Positions 1 to 10,922 of a stretch of DNA of 64,000 nt are shown piece after piece. The position numbers and the translations under genes are program-made. Position 1 is the stretch's first letter. Each line of letters opens with the position of its first letter. The DNA is from Zygnema cylindricum. Its lineage: Eukaryota; Streptophyta; Zygnematophyceae; Zygnematales; Zygnemataceae. The stretch lies in assembly GCA_037447655.1 (NCBI GenBank), contig JBBHKE010003418.1, positions 1 to 64,000 of the forward strand, read 5' to 3'. The notes under the pieces are model-generated. The model made no database searches and was not told where the DNA came from. It saw nothing but the letters and a program-made list of their open reading frames with translations.

Positions 1-581
1 GATATAATGCACAGCTAACATTGCATTCACAAATGTCCCACCTACTTTTCAAAATGGAAATAGGCGGATTTCTAACAAAATTAATATTTTTCCTTAACAA
101 AGTAAAACAGAAACCAAAAGTTAATGGGAGGGTTTGCCCAATTTCAGTTTCAATTCAGTCACATGTAGCGTACCTGAAAGAGAATTATGGCTCAAATCTC
201 TGCAGAAATATCCCTCACTCCCTCCCAAAGACCCCAAAATAATTACAAATAACATCGTGGAATTTAATTCAAACAAATGACGAGAAAAAAAAATCAACCA
301 ACAAAAAATTCATGACATTTGTCTTTGTCCACATGAAGATTCTGGAGGGTAATTCCTATGATTGAACCTCTTTGACAGCCTAATTGACAGTATAATTGAC
401 AGCCTTCTCCACATTCATTTCTTCCTAGGAACATTCAAAAGAGTAAAAACGGTACACGGACCAATACTGATCGAGAAAAAGAAGCCGAAAAGAGACAAAA
501 AAAAACCCAAGAAGGGACCAAAAAAGAGACCAGAAAGGACAAAACGAGACGTAAAAGTGACAAACCAGAACGAGAACTCAC
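1..581. other. Probable intron of the receptor-kinase gene; no exon identified
   Basis: This stretch lies downstream of the last recognised LRR exon of the minus-strand receptor gene. I looked for an acceptor followed by an LRR or transmembrane reading frame and found no convincing one. Short open frames here are low-complexity. It is most simply intron sequence leading to exons outside the window. Confidence 0.4.
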
Positions 582-3500
582 ATTTTCTGCATGTTTGGAA
601 AAGCTTTCAAAGAGGGGACGGTCTGTGAGAGACCATTTCCTGCAAGAGATCTGTCACGTGGAAGAAGACAAAGAAAAAAGAAGTCGATCAGAAGGAGAGG
701 GAGAGGGAAAGGGAGAGGGAGAGGAGGGGAGGAAAGGGTGGATCGAGAGGGAGGGAGAGGTCGGAGGTTGGGAAGGGAGGCGATGCAGTGGGAGAGGAAG
801 AGGGGAACGAGATATAGGAGGAAAAGAAGGAAGAGAAGAACAAGCGAGGGGAAGACAAACTAGAGAAATAGGAAGAAATATGAGCGAGAAGAAGGAAAGA
901 ACGGGACAGAGAGGAATTCGAGTATAGAAGAAGGGAAGAGGCAGAAAATGAAGAATAGTTGGAAGAGGGACAGATTGGAGGGATACACAATAGGGAAAGG
1001 GAATCAGAGAGCGAGAAAAGAAACGGAGCACAGAAGGTAGAGAGGAAATAAGGAAAAGAAATGGAGACAGAGACCAGACAAGAACAAGAAAAAGTAGAGC
1101 AGCAAGAAACGGTAGGATGGGAGGGAAGACAATGAAACAAAAAGTGAAAGTCGTGCAATTGATTTTTAGTCCTTACGAATAACACAATTACACCAAATTT
1201 ACCCCCCATTTATTCCCCAACAAGCGAGTAATAAAATCACAAGTAAACGAGATTCATTCTCCATTTCCACCCATTTATACCAATATACCGATTTATACCC
1301 GCGAGTGTCAACTCACAAATAATCGAGATCTATTCTCCATTTACACCCATTTACATGCATTTATACCCATATATACAGATCTATACCCGCGAGTGTCGAC
1401 TCACAAATACACGAGATTGGGGAGAGTGGCCGAGGCAAGAGAGGAGAAAAACTTCGTTGCCTTTAAAGGATTGGAAGCCACTGATCTGTCAAAAGACACC
1501 CCAAAAAAGATTATATATACCCACATGAACAAGAGGGATAAGAAGAAACAAAAAGACTCAAGAAAATAAGAGGAAAAGAAACTTACAAAGAAGAAGAAAA
1601 GTGTAGGGAAGGAGATGAAATGAAAAGAAATTTGGGGTAAAGAACTAAGAGGAATAAACACTATGAGTTAGAAAAGAAAAGGAGGGGAAGGGAGAGGAGA
1701 GGAGAGGTGAGGAGAGGAAAAAAAGGAAAGGAAATGAAAGGAAATAATTTGAACGGTAATTCTGTCAGGGCGTTGTTAATTTGCAAACGGTAAAAAAGGT
1801 GAAAAATGTCTCACACTGTGGACAGAAGAAACTGAGTTAAGAAAAGAGGAATATTGCGGAAAAGGAAGAAAAATTAAGCGAATAAGTGATTTTTATAGGA
1901 ATTTTTATAGGAAGGAATTTTTAGAGGAATCTTTCTAGGAAAGATTGTTCTAGGAATTTTTTTAGGAATTTTTTAAGGAAGGATTTTTTTAGGAATTTAG
2001 TAGTCTTACAGGACTCTGATTGTTTTGATATCCGCCAATTGGGTGGGGAGATCTGTGAACTGGTTTCCATCCAAAAGACTGCAAAACCAAAAAAAAAAAA
2101 AAACTTAAGTAAGAAGAGATTGCAGGAAAGCGAGAAGAAAGACTAAGTTACAAAAGCGAATAAGGATTGAAGCCTTTCCTACACAGAAAACATAGAAGTA
2201 TTCACTAAAATTGAATGTAAAAGTTAGAAATTATGAAAATAGACGCAGCCAAAAGGAGCTTAGAAAATGAGTGGAACTACAGTTGCATAAAGGTTAAGAG
2301 TTATAAACCAAAAACCAAAAAGAAAAGAAAAGAAAAAAAACAAAACAAACAATCTATTCAAATAAGAATAACATTATATATAGAAACTTACAGAGATATT
2401 AATGGCAAACCACCGAGGTGAGATGAAATTGTTCCTGAAAGATAATTGTTTCGAAGGTTCCTTTGAATCCCATCATCAGAAAGAAAGTTGAGAAGAGATA
2501 AATAAAAGGTCAGTTCCAGGAATCTTCATAGGAAGGTTTTGGAGTACGCAAAAAAAGTTCAACTTTTTCGACCAAATCAACCTCAGATTGTTACATATCT
2601 TTCAAGTAAAAACATTTTTGACGATGGACGATTAACTCCGATTTATACTGAATTTCGTCACCTCAAACGAGACTTGATTTTTAAATGACTGACGGACAGC
2701 ACCAGTTCATATTTTCCTAACAAGTTCAACTTACAAATGCTGGAGATTCTTTAACGAACTAAAATTTGGAATGGGTCCACTGAGTCGATTATTTTCAAGG
2801 TCCAAATATCGTAAACTGGTTAAGCCGGCGAGTCCAGGAGGGATGCTGTGAGACAATTGATTGCTCCCTAAAGATCTGACAAAGCCACCCAATTAAATCT
2901 AAGCATGAAATGAAAACCAATCACATGATATGAAAATGAACAAAATGAAAACAAAACGAATAAGGAAGTAAAACAACTGAATGTAACGGGTCAAGTACGC
3001 AACAGTATGCCATTAAGAATAATGAAAATAATTATAAAAATTACATTCAGCACAGGCCAAGTTCACCACCATTAGTGAGGTGCTTCTCTTCACAAGTTTA
3101 TCCTTCTCTTACAATAGATAATCCAAATTATTTCAGATGCCATCCTTTTGAATACGGTGAATCAAACACTAGTTCATGTTTTGTCCTAACCAGATATAAT
3201 AGGTTGGGTAGTCATGTAAAATGGACTAGTGCTCACCACAATTAGTGTCATTTTATTGCCAATTTTTCCACATGATTGTACAATGCAAGTTCATTCAATT
3301 TATGTGAGATGTTTTTCTAATGGTGCCAGCCCCCTAATCACATGCTTTCTCCTGAAATACCCACCTTCATACGCCTGAAAGACCTTTGAAGACTTGGCTA
3401 GGACACATTTTTCTCCATAATCACGACGGCGAACGAATAGACGTGTGGAGCAGGAGTTTTAAAACTTATTTTTGGTACAATTTGAGTTACAATTTACAAT

Positions 3501-6183
3501 TGTGGAGCACTGGCGGTTTCAGTTACAGTTACAAATACAAATTCAGTTACAACTGCAATTATGCTTTCAGGCTTTATAATAGTAATAGAAACGTTGATTG
3601 AATTTTGAGAAGCAATTTGTGTCCAGGCCCTGAGAAAATTTAAGCTCACAGAAACTGCAAGCTTTCCAACTGGTCGAAGCTCGTTGGTATCGCGCCCGTC
3701 AAAGAACATCCTCGAAGATTTCTGTACCTCAGGAACGCCGCAGCATAACAATATATAGAAAACTGTCACAAACGAAATACTCCAAAAGTTTACCAGAGGA
3801 AGCAAACAAGGAAGAGGGAGAGAAGTGAGGAATAAGAATGCAAGTAAGCTCATGGAGAAGTGGAAAAGGGACAACATTAAATTGGGATGAGAAGGATATG
3901 GATAAGAGGTGAAGGAAAAGAAGATCGGGAGGATGAAACATAAGAGGAAACGTAAGAGGAAAACAGGATACGGAGAGGAAAGCAGAGAAAATAAATAGAG
4001 AGGAGCAAGTAAGAAATAGGCAAAGGAGAAACAGAAAAGGAGAGGATGACAAGAGATGTAAGTGAACGTCAATCTGAGAGAGGCTTTTGAGGACAAGGAA
4101 AAGGACTCACAAATGTGTAAGAGTGAAGGGGAGTAAATCTCCTGAGGGAAGATTCCCAGAAATGCCTGGATTGAGAGATAAGTCCCTGCAGAAAAAATGA
4201 GGCAGCTGAGAAAGAAAAAAAAATGAACATCGAACACCAGGCAATACATAATGAATGAAAGTCCCAATAAATGTGGACAAACTTAAACTCGGTATCAACA
4301 CAAAATTATATTCTCAAATTAACCAAGCGAGAAATCATGGAAAGTACCAAACATTAATAGACGACAATCAAATTTAAAACGGCCCTTTCTACAAGAAAAA
4401 TAAGGGAGAAATAGACGCATCGCAATTATGCATATGACACCACTCATCGTTATTAACATTGGACATTTTTCAGACTGTCAAAGGCGTTTAACTCTGTAAT
4501 CGACCGTTGGATTTTTGTTCTGATGCAAGCAAACGAAAGGAGACAGTCTAACCCTTAGATCGTGATGTCACGATTGAACAACAGAAAAGTGTGTAATGAG
4601 AAAAAGTACTTTGACTGCCTGGAAAATGTGAACTCGGATAACAATGGGCAATGTACTGTCAATTAGAAGCCAAAGAGACAAAGAGAGAGAGGTAGGGAGG
4701 AAGGGGGAAAGAGAGGGAGAGAGAAAGGGGGAGAGAGAGAGAGAAAGAAAGGGGGAGAGAGGGAGAGGCAAAAAAAGTGAGGGGATTTCTTGACTTACAA
4801 TACTCGTAGAACATCGAGGTCGTAAAGGTTCTCAGAGATGTTGCCCTCAAGGCCCAAGTTGCTCAATTGCCTGAACCACAGGAACTGACAGAACTTGAGA
4901 AGGAAACTGAAACCATGGCAGGGTGTTCAAATTAAAACATAACAGAAAAAAGGTGAATCGTAGAAAAAAAGCCAAACCAGAAAAAATTGCAACTATACGG
5001 ATGGAATGGGGTACAGGGTTGCCTCATTCAAAACTACGCAAAACTTCCTTCAATCTAATGCCCTCAAACCAACACTTATGACTTCCCTCAAATTGCTCGT
5101 CCACCCCGAACTCCTTCGCTATCCTTCTTCCCTTCCTTGCCTCCAGTTCCTGCTAGCATAGACAACTAAGAACCTCCCAATTTTGCGTATCGTACAAAAA
5201 AAAATAAAAAAAAATGATGAACATAAATATCTTTAGTTGCAGTGGGAATGTGCTCACACAATAACAACGCGAAGTTGTCCAGTTTGATCAAGTTCACATT
5301 GAACGCCAGGTGACCACCCTTGGCAGGGGTCGTCTCCAACCCAGCTTTCGAGCACTTTAGGGTTTCCAAAACCTTTCTTAAGGTCTTCCAAGCCATATAC
5401 TGAGCCCTTTGCCAAAGGTTCCCAACTACGGAGAAAAAATTAGCAGACAGGTTTAGGGAACAAACTTTGTTGACTTTTTTGCAGGTATTTTCACTATCAA
5501 CGGTTGACAGTACTTGAATGCATGTTACGTAAAAGAAAATTATCTCAAGTCACTGGTACAACATAGAGAGCTGGTACTGAAAAATGTAACGAGGCTGATT
5601 TTTGAAGAAAGAGGATCATTTTGTAGAGAATTGTAATTATTCTGAACCATATTTTAGCCGAAACTCATGTGCTTTCCCGGCTGCACATGTGCAAGATTGC
5701 TAAACTACTGTGACAGTCCTGCTATCTTTGCATGATCAACTGATGAGGAAAGTGCTGCTGCAAATATAGGTTTTAAGTTGATAATTGATTCTTTCTGTTC
5801 TATTTTCTTCAAACGACTATGCGAAGACATGCAGCATGTTGTTTATAACTTCAAAATTCAGCTGCAAAGATTGCGATAAAACATACAAGTCTGACAAATT
5901 GAACATTGATGAATCCACCTCAAACTCCATCACGTCACGTCATTTTTAGACCTAATAATTTAATTCAGGCTGGAAACTAACTAAACACTCCACCATTATT
6001 GGGTTAAATGTCGATGACATTCTCTATCCATAACACCAAATCAAACTAAAGAGAAAATAAAGTTTTGAAAAAAAAAAACCATGTTGTTTCTCCCTCACCG
6101 TCTATAGCTCTCTCAGTGAAACACCCCTGAATGCCCAGGAGAAGAATCAACAGAAAAAAATCCGCCACGCGCCGGATATCCAT
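582..6183 (-). CDS. LRR receptor-like kinase, N-terminal ectodomain exons (gene continues left of the window)
   Basis: Probable cell-surface receptor kinase, of which only the extracellular part is in the window. Exons read by hand on the minus strand: 6099-6183, 5258-5399, 4799-4870, 4111-4185, 3650-3721, 2735-2875, 2392-2460, 2010-2078, 1405-1485 and 582-650. Each has AG/GT borders, and from exon 2 on all junctions are phase 2. Exon 1 starts at the ATG of 6183 and encodes a hydrophobic signal peptide (MDIRRVADFFLLILLLGIQG). Exon 2 carries the LRR N-terminal cap with the motif ESWVGDDPCQGWSPGVQC. Later exons encode one 23-27-residue LRR each, two in 2735-2875, for example LDLENNRLSGPIPNFSSLKN. 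The repeat order resembles the Arabidopsis LRR-VIII-1 group (HPCA1-like); that is from memory. The exon 2 acceptor is ambiguous (5400 or further upstream), and an exon could be missing in the long introns. No transmembrane or kinase exon is visible, so they should lie left of base 1. Confidence 0.82.
654..1140. repeat. Long polypurine tract (GA/GGGA-rich) inside an LRR-gene intron
   Basis: Nearly every base on the plus strand is A or G, with runs of GAGGGA and GGAGAG. On the gene's sense strand this is a polypyrimidine tract. Long open frames on both strands are artefacts of the skewed composition. Similar but shorter purine-rich stretches recur in other introns of the same gene (1670-1740, 3790-4070, 4676-4772). 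Confidence 0.85.
1225..1416. repeat. Tandem 76-88-bp duplication carrying a copied 5' splice site
   Basis: Two and a half imperfect units share the pattern CACAAATAATCGAGATCTAT, then CCATTTACACCC, then ACCCGCGAGTGTC. On the minus strand each unit carries a TTTGTGAGT-like donor, at 1404, 1316 and 1240 (the last is GTGATT). The first is the donor of LRR exon 1405-1485, so the end of that exon is duplicated with the intron. Confidence 0.75.
1888..1999. repeat. Degenerate short tandem repeat, unit about 12-14 bp (AGGAATTTTT)
   Basis: At least seven imperfect copies of TAGGAATTTTT follow one another, ending next to the splice donor of the LRR exon at 2010-2078. It lies in the intron and no function is visible. 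Confidence 0.7.
4676..4772. repeat. GA-rich simple repeat in intron
   Basis: A run of GAGA and GGGAGA units lies 30-120 bases downstream (gene sense) of the donor of LRR exon 4799-4870. On the transcript it is CT-rich. Overlapping open frames of Leu/Ser/Pro composition are artefacts. Confidence 0.8.
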
Positions 6184-6800
6184 CTCAGACGCAATTACCA
6201 GGAGCTTGCAATGACACGCATCACCTTTTCTTATCCTGCTGTATGTTGATGTTTGCAGTTGAAGTGAGTTATTGACGCGTGAAGTTTTAGGGTATGAAAG
6301 ATTGAAAGTTTGCAATGTTTGACCTGTTAAAGTTTGGTGAGTATCCAGCATCCAAATAAAAGTTGACCGACAAGCTGAAAGAGCTGCCAGGTGGCAAGTC
6401 AGCCGCCACGTGTACACGGAGGACCTAATATATGCTGACGGTACAGAAAATCAGTTTCCGTTGGCTGCACCGACAATAATCCATGTTTATGGTAACAGAC
6501 GTTTCGGCTTCCAGTGAATGGAAGCCGGCCGTGAATTTGGAAATTTTGCCGGTTACGTACAGAAACGTACAAAATACAAAGGGGTATACTGCTTCGCGCG
6601 GAGAGCAAACGGCGGCAGACGGCCGGTACAGGCCGAAACGAGGAGACTCGCGGAGGGTCGAGGAGAATAACGCCGGCCGCCGGATAACCTCGCGGAGACT
6701 CCCGCGGATGCCGGTTCGACACATTTGGAATTGGCCCGCGAATACGTCACCGGGCCAGGTATACCTGTCCTAGCTGGCAGCGTACGACGTCTCGCGGGAG
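6184..6800 (-). promoter_or_regulatory. Upstream flank of the receptor-kinase gene, GC-rich part at 6420-6780
   Basis: This is the sequence directly upstream of the receptor-kinase start codon. 6420-6780 is clearly richer in G, C and CpG than its AT-rich surroundings, as expected of a promoter or 5' UTR, and carries CCGGCC-type motifs. No TATA box or initiator can be assigned. The open frames here run on both strands and resemble no known family. Confidence 0.3.
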
Positions 6801-9362
6801 AAAATGGGCAAAAACTCAAATACATTTTGCTTCATCTTGGAACTTGAAAGGTACGGCGATTTGGCAGTATTATCATCGCGAGCCACTTCCAGCTCATCTT
6901 CACACTTGCACTGAAATCAAATCGCGACCTACTTTTAATCAAAATACTACCTTATTGACGAATAGAAAGCATGGGTTGCACACGTCAAAAGTTTTCATTT
7001 GTTTTTTTGCAGTTGGGAGAATACACGAAAAAAAAATTGTTTGTCCGTTTGCTTATGTTGTCCACTTGTGGGCGTCTACAAATGTCATTTTGTAGACGTA
7101 GGCAATTGTTTATGTCGTTCACGTGTGGGCGTCAACAAATGACAGTTGGCGTCGACAATTGTCCCAGTATGTCAGGAGCTCTTTGCGGCGTACAAATCAT
7201 AGTTCAAAAGTAGGTGAAAGTAGGCCCATACAATATGCCTATTGTATGCAAAACATACAATATGCCCTTAAGACCCATATTGTATTGGTCGAAAAATGTA
7301 AAAAAATAGTTACAGGGTTGAGTTGCACATCGATCGATAGAGAATTAAACGTCATGTCTAAATTTTGAAAAAAAATCGGACAAAAAAAACAATTTCTGTG
7401 AGTTTTGAGGTAAAACTTATTTAAACCGTTAGATTCAAACGATCGGACGGTCTCTAATCAAAGTAGTGATCTAAGAAGATCACATGAAAAGCCCATAATA
7501 CAACTTACGATAGGACTATCTGTCATATTAGAGCCTGTAATTTTGAACGTCCGCTTGTTTTAGTTCGCTAAAAAAAATCGTCCGTCGGCTTGCGCTGAAC
7601 TATGATCATACGTCAGATTCGTACGTCCGTACAAGAGTGTCCACAACGAACACCCATACAGTATGCCTACTCTACGTGAGTTTAGTGCCAAGTTTTGTGC
7701 GCCTACCAAAGGCCTACCATAAAAACGCCTACTTTTCAACTATGGTACAAATGTCCACAGTTTGTTTCAAGATCGTTGGCGTCTACAAATGTCAGCAGTT
7801 TGTTGGCGTCTACAGGTGTCGCAAGTATTGGCGACGTGTACAACTGCCACATATTCAAAATAATGAACGCGCAAGTAACGATTGACATAGGCACACTTTG
7901 AAAAGTACACCGTAAAATCAGCGCTAAATTCCAAAATAACGTTTCAAAATATCGGTTACATGGGGACACGCCCTAAGAAGCTATTAGTAAAGTGAACAAA
8001 AAAAAAGTATTGTTTTGTGTTTTTTTTAAATCCAAAACTTGAAACTAAAAAATGCAGGTTGTATTATGAAGATTCAAACGTCTGAACGAGGTTTTTTTTC
8101 AAGTTATGTTCTCCGTTTTAAATCGTTGCACACCTGCGAAACGGGACAGTGTCGGCTGACATCGCCAGTTATTATGACGCCAATTTCGTTCTGTATATGT
8201 ACGGCATCTGATGGTAGTCGCCTAATCGGAAACGCTGCCACATAACATTCGCGTCGGTCAACCCGATTTAAGGTGAACCTCCATCAGGCGAAAAGTGGGG
8301 TTCTTTACTGGAAAAAGTGTACTTTCGTACATATACAGCTCATTTCCGTACAGAGACGTCCTGATTTTTTTTTATTTTTTTTAAACATGATTACTGTCGG
8401 CGCGTCAAGATTCTCCAAAATTCTGGGCGACAACGACGACCGTCCGATTACGTGTTTTCGAAGCAAGCGGTCACGTCGTCCAGTGATTAATTACTCTCCT
8501 CAGGAGGAGAGTCATAAATCACCGGACGTGTAAAATGTTTACGCGTGGAAAGGTGACGTACGGGCCACGCGCCTTCGGACAGGCGGGAATAAAATCCAAC
8601 GAAAATCACCAAAAAAAATATTTGTTGAAGAATGTGTCGTGACGCCTCCTCCACGATCTGCTGACATCCGTAATTTATGGTGCCACGGCGAAACACGAAC
8701 GACAAAACAGCTACAAAAAATACAAAACACGAACGTACAGATTGTACATTCACGTAATTTATTTTTGCGACTGGATGTACGGATACAAGTCCAGATATTG
8801 TGCTTTTGGAATCTTTGACTGCTCGTCGTCAGAACATGATTCTACGTGCGTCCAATCGAAAGAAAGCACGTACGCGATAGATTCCATTGCTGACACGACC
8901 TGATGGAGAAGTGAACGAAGTATTACTGCCAGTAAACGTTTTCGTACGATTACTGTCGGCGCCTACGCACTTTTAGGCGCCAAATGAAGTGTCTTTCTTG
9001 AACACATTTGACGACTCCAAAAAGAAGGGTGGCCTTAGCCGGAGCGGTGACAATGCTACGTGCTACTTCTTCACTAATAACGATGAGCGGTGTAGTTAAT
9101 GCACACTTTGTACAGTGATATTGTACGCTCGTTAAACTATTATATTTGTCCGCTTGTACAAATTTTATATTCGGAATCTACTGTACCGTTGAAGATTTTT
9201 TGACGATTTCAAATTTTCAACATCTGAACACAAGCCAACGTGGTGTCAAACTACAGTAGCTGAAACACGTAGGTGAGAGTTACTGTAGTTTCCTGGCACG
9301 ACCTGATGGAAAATCAGTCAGAATATTACTGCCATTAAACGTGTTCGTATGATTGCTAGCAA
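6801..9362. other. Unclassified intergenic sequence with dispersed repeat pieces
   Basis: No gene is recognised. The motif GGCGTCTACAAATGTCA recurs near 7070, 7125, 7775 and 7805. A terminus-like sequence GGTTACATGGGGACACGCCC at 7954-7973 matches the right end of the candidate element at 10923-11891. A stretch of about 63 bp is repeated in direct orientation near 8895 and 9295 (CACGACCTGATGGA followed by ATTACTGCCA). These look like old transposon remnants. Confidence 0.4.
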
Positions 9363-9912
9363 TAGTGTTGGGTATCGGGTAGATTCATATCGCGATAATT
9401 TCGATATTCGATATATCGAATATCGATCGAGGAGGATCCTCGATATATCGTACCGAGACCAACATAAATTATCGCGATATATTCGCGATATATAGTATTT
9501 TTTAAATATTTTATTTTTATTTTTTTATATAATATGTTATTTTAGCGAAAAAGTCAAATTGTCTAATACGCCACGTACGCTGGGATTTTCGTTCCGTGAC
9601 TTAAAGGTAGACGCCGCAAAATGTAACCGACAAAAAAGTACTAATTCTGAAATTATAATAATTAATTATTTGGGGTATGGTTACACGAGGAGGACTGTAA
9701 TAGTACGGACATCAAAATTTATGTATTACAGAGGTCTCGGGTAGTGTTGGGTATCGAGGACCCATTGCCGATATTCGATATATATCGAATTTCATGTACC
9801 CGATATTCGATAAATCGCTTCGATATATCGAATTACAAATTATCGCGATATATCGCCAATATATCGTATCGACGATATATCGAATATGAAAATTTTAATT
9901 TTTTTTTTTCAA

Positions 9913-9914
<2 letters not shown>

Positions 9915-9943
<29 letters not shown>

Positions 9944-9984
9944 ACTGAGCGCTCAGTGGGTGGGGGGGGGGGGGGGGGGGGGGG
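9915..9984. repeat. C29 / G23 homopolymer inverted repeat around a perfect palindrome
   Basis: Twenty-nine consecutive C are followed by ACTGAGCGCTCAGT, GGGT and twenty-three G. The two arms can pair into a very stable hairpin, and the G run could form a quadruplex. Run lengths may be inexact because homopolymers of this size are hard to sequence. Confidence 0.9.
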
Positions 9985-9989
9985 CAAAA

Positions 9990-10056
9990 AACCCGTACGA
10001 TTTTTCGTACGATTCTCCGTACGATTTTTCGTACGGTTTTCCGTACTCTGCCTGTA
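9990..10056. repeat. CGTACGATTTTT short tandem repeat
   Basis: About four imperfect copies of CGTACGATTTTTC or CGTACGGTTTTCC lie inside the nested hAT derivative, next to the poly-G run. CGTACG is itself palindromic. Confidence 0.8.
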
Positions 10057-10922
10057 CGGACAGGAATTTTTTGCGATATATATCGCGATAATTTATGTTG
10101 GTCTCGGTACGATATATCGAGGATCCTCCTCGATCGATATTCGATATATCGAATATCGAGATTATCGCGATATGAATCTACCCGATACCCAACACTAGTC
10201 TCGGGTACATCGCGTATCTTTTGTCAAAAAGTTTTACATACGTGTTCTGATATGAGTGGTTTCACGTAAGCTGACTACCAAATCTCAAAAATCATCGAAT
10301 ATCTGGAAACCGACCTTTTTCGTCTGGAAAATCGTACTTGCGTATGATGTACGTGTACTTCACAAGTGTACCTCGTCAATGTACCTCAGAGATCTCCTTC
10401 ACTCTGCTGACTTTCAGGAAAAAACCGTATTTCTTTCCGGCAAAGATTTTACAGTCACTTTGTCCGAAGTCACGAGACTTTGAAAACCTGTGGGATTTTT
10501 TTTTTTTTTTAGCTTCGATATATTGACGATACGATATATCGGCAATATATCGCGATGATTTGAAATTCGATATATCGAAGCGATATATCGATTATCGGGT
10601 ACCTGAAATTCGATATATATTGAATATCGGCAATGGGTCCTCGATACCCAACACTAGCTAGCAACGCCTGAAGGAACAACGGCCTAACCTCGCAAATTGC
10701 GACGGACCCAGCCGTACAGAATCTATTGTAGAAATGTGACCGGGCTGACCATCTTGACAGCGAATCCAGCACAGGTACTGCAGTAACAGCCCGTTTTTGT
10801 AAACAAGAATCGGGAATGAACGATATTGAAATCAAAGTTGGCAAACGTTGGTAATGAAATCGACACCTGGCACTAGGTCGTTAATTAACTTCGCTTACGG
10901 TGGAGTACATCTCACATCGCTT

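Larger units (their letters stand above)
9742..10197 (-). mobile_element. Short nested hAT derivative inserted in the outer copy
   Basis: It is 456 bp, with ends TAGTGTTGGGTATCGAGG and CTACCCGATACCCAACACTA, in inverted orientation relative to its host element. The 8-bp target duplication GTCTCGGG at 9734-9741 and 10198-10205 is perfect. Only the termini of the family remain; the middle is a poly-C/poly-G inverted repeat and a CGTACG array. Confidence 0.93.
9363..10656 (+). mobile_element. Non-autonomous hAT element (outer copy), split by a second hAT derivative
   Basis: The element starts TAGTGTTGGGTATCGGG and ends GGTCCTCGATACCCAACACTA, giving terminal inverted repeats of about 15 bp. It is flanked by a perfect 8-bp target duplication, GCTAGCAA, at 9355-9362 and 10657-10664; eight-bp duplications are typical of hAT transposons. 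Subterminal regions are packed with CGATATATCG palindromes. Its interior matches the copy at 25955-26799 and the left part of the autonomous element at 21724-25935, so it looks like a deletion derivative mobilised by that transposase family. It has no coding capacity. Confidence 0.93.

Noticed and set aside
595-1209. Open frames on both strands rich in Arg/Glu/Gly or Ser/Leu/Phe
   Set aside because: Produced by the polypurine composition of an intron.
3494-4301. 257-codon minus-strand open frame
   Set aside because: Two real LRR exons (3650-3721, 4111-4185) lie in it in other frames or with splice borders; the rest is hydrophobic low-complexity translation of a CT-rich intron.
9744-10198. 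Two ORFs with poly-Pro and poly-Gly
   Set aside because: They translate the C29/G23 runs and the palindromic ends of a MITE.
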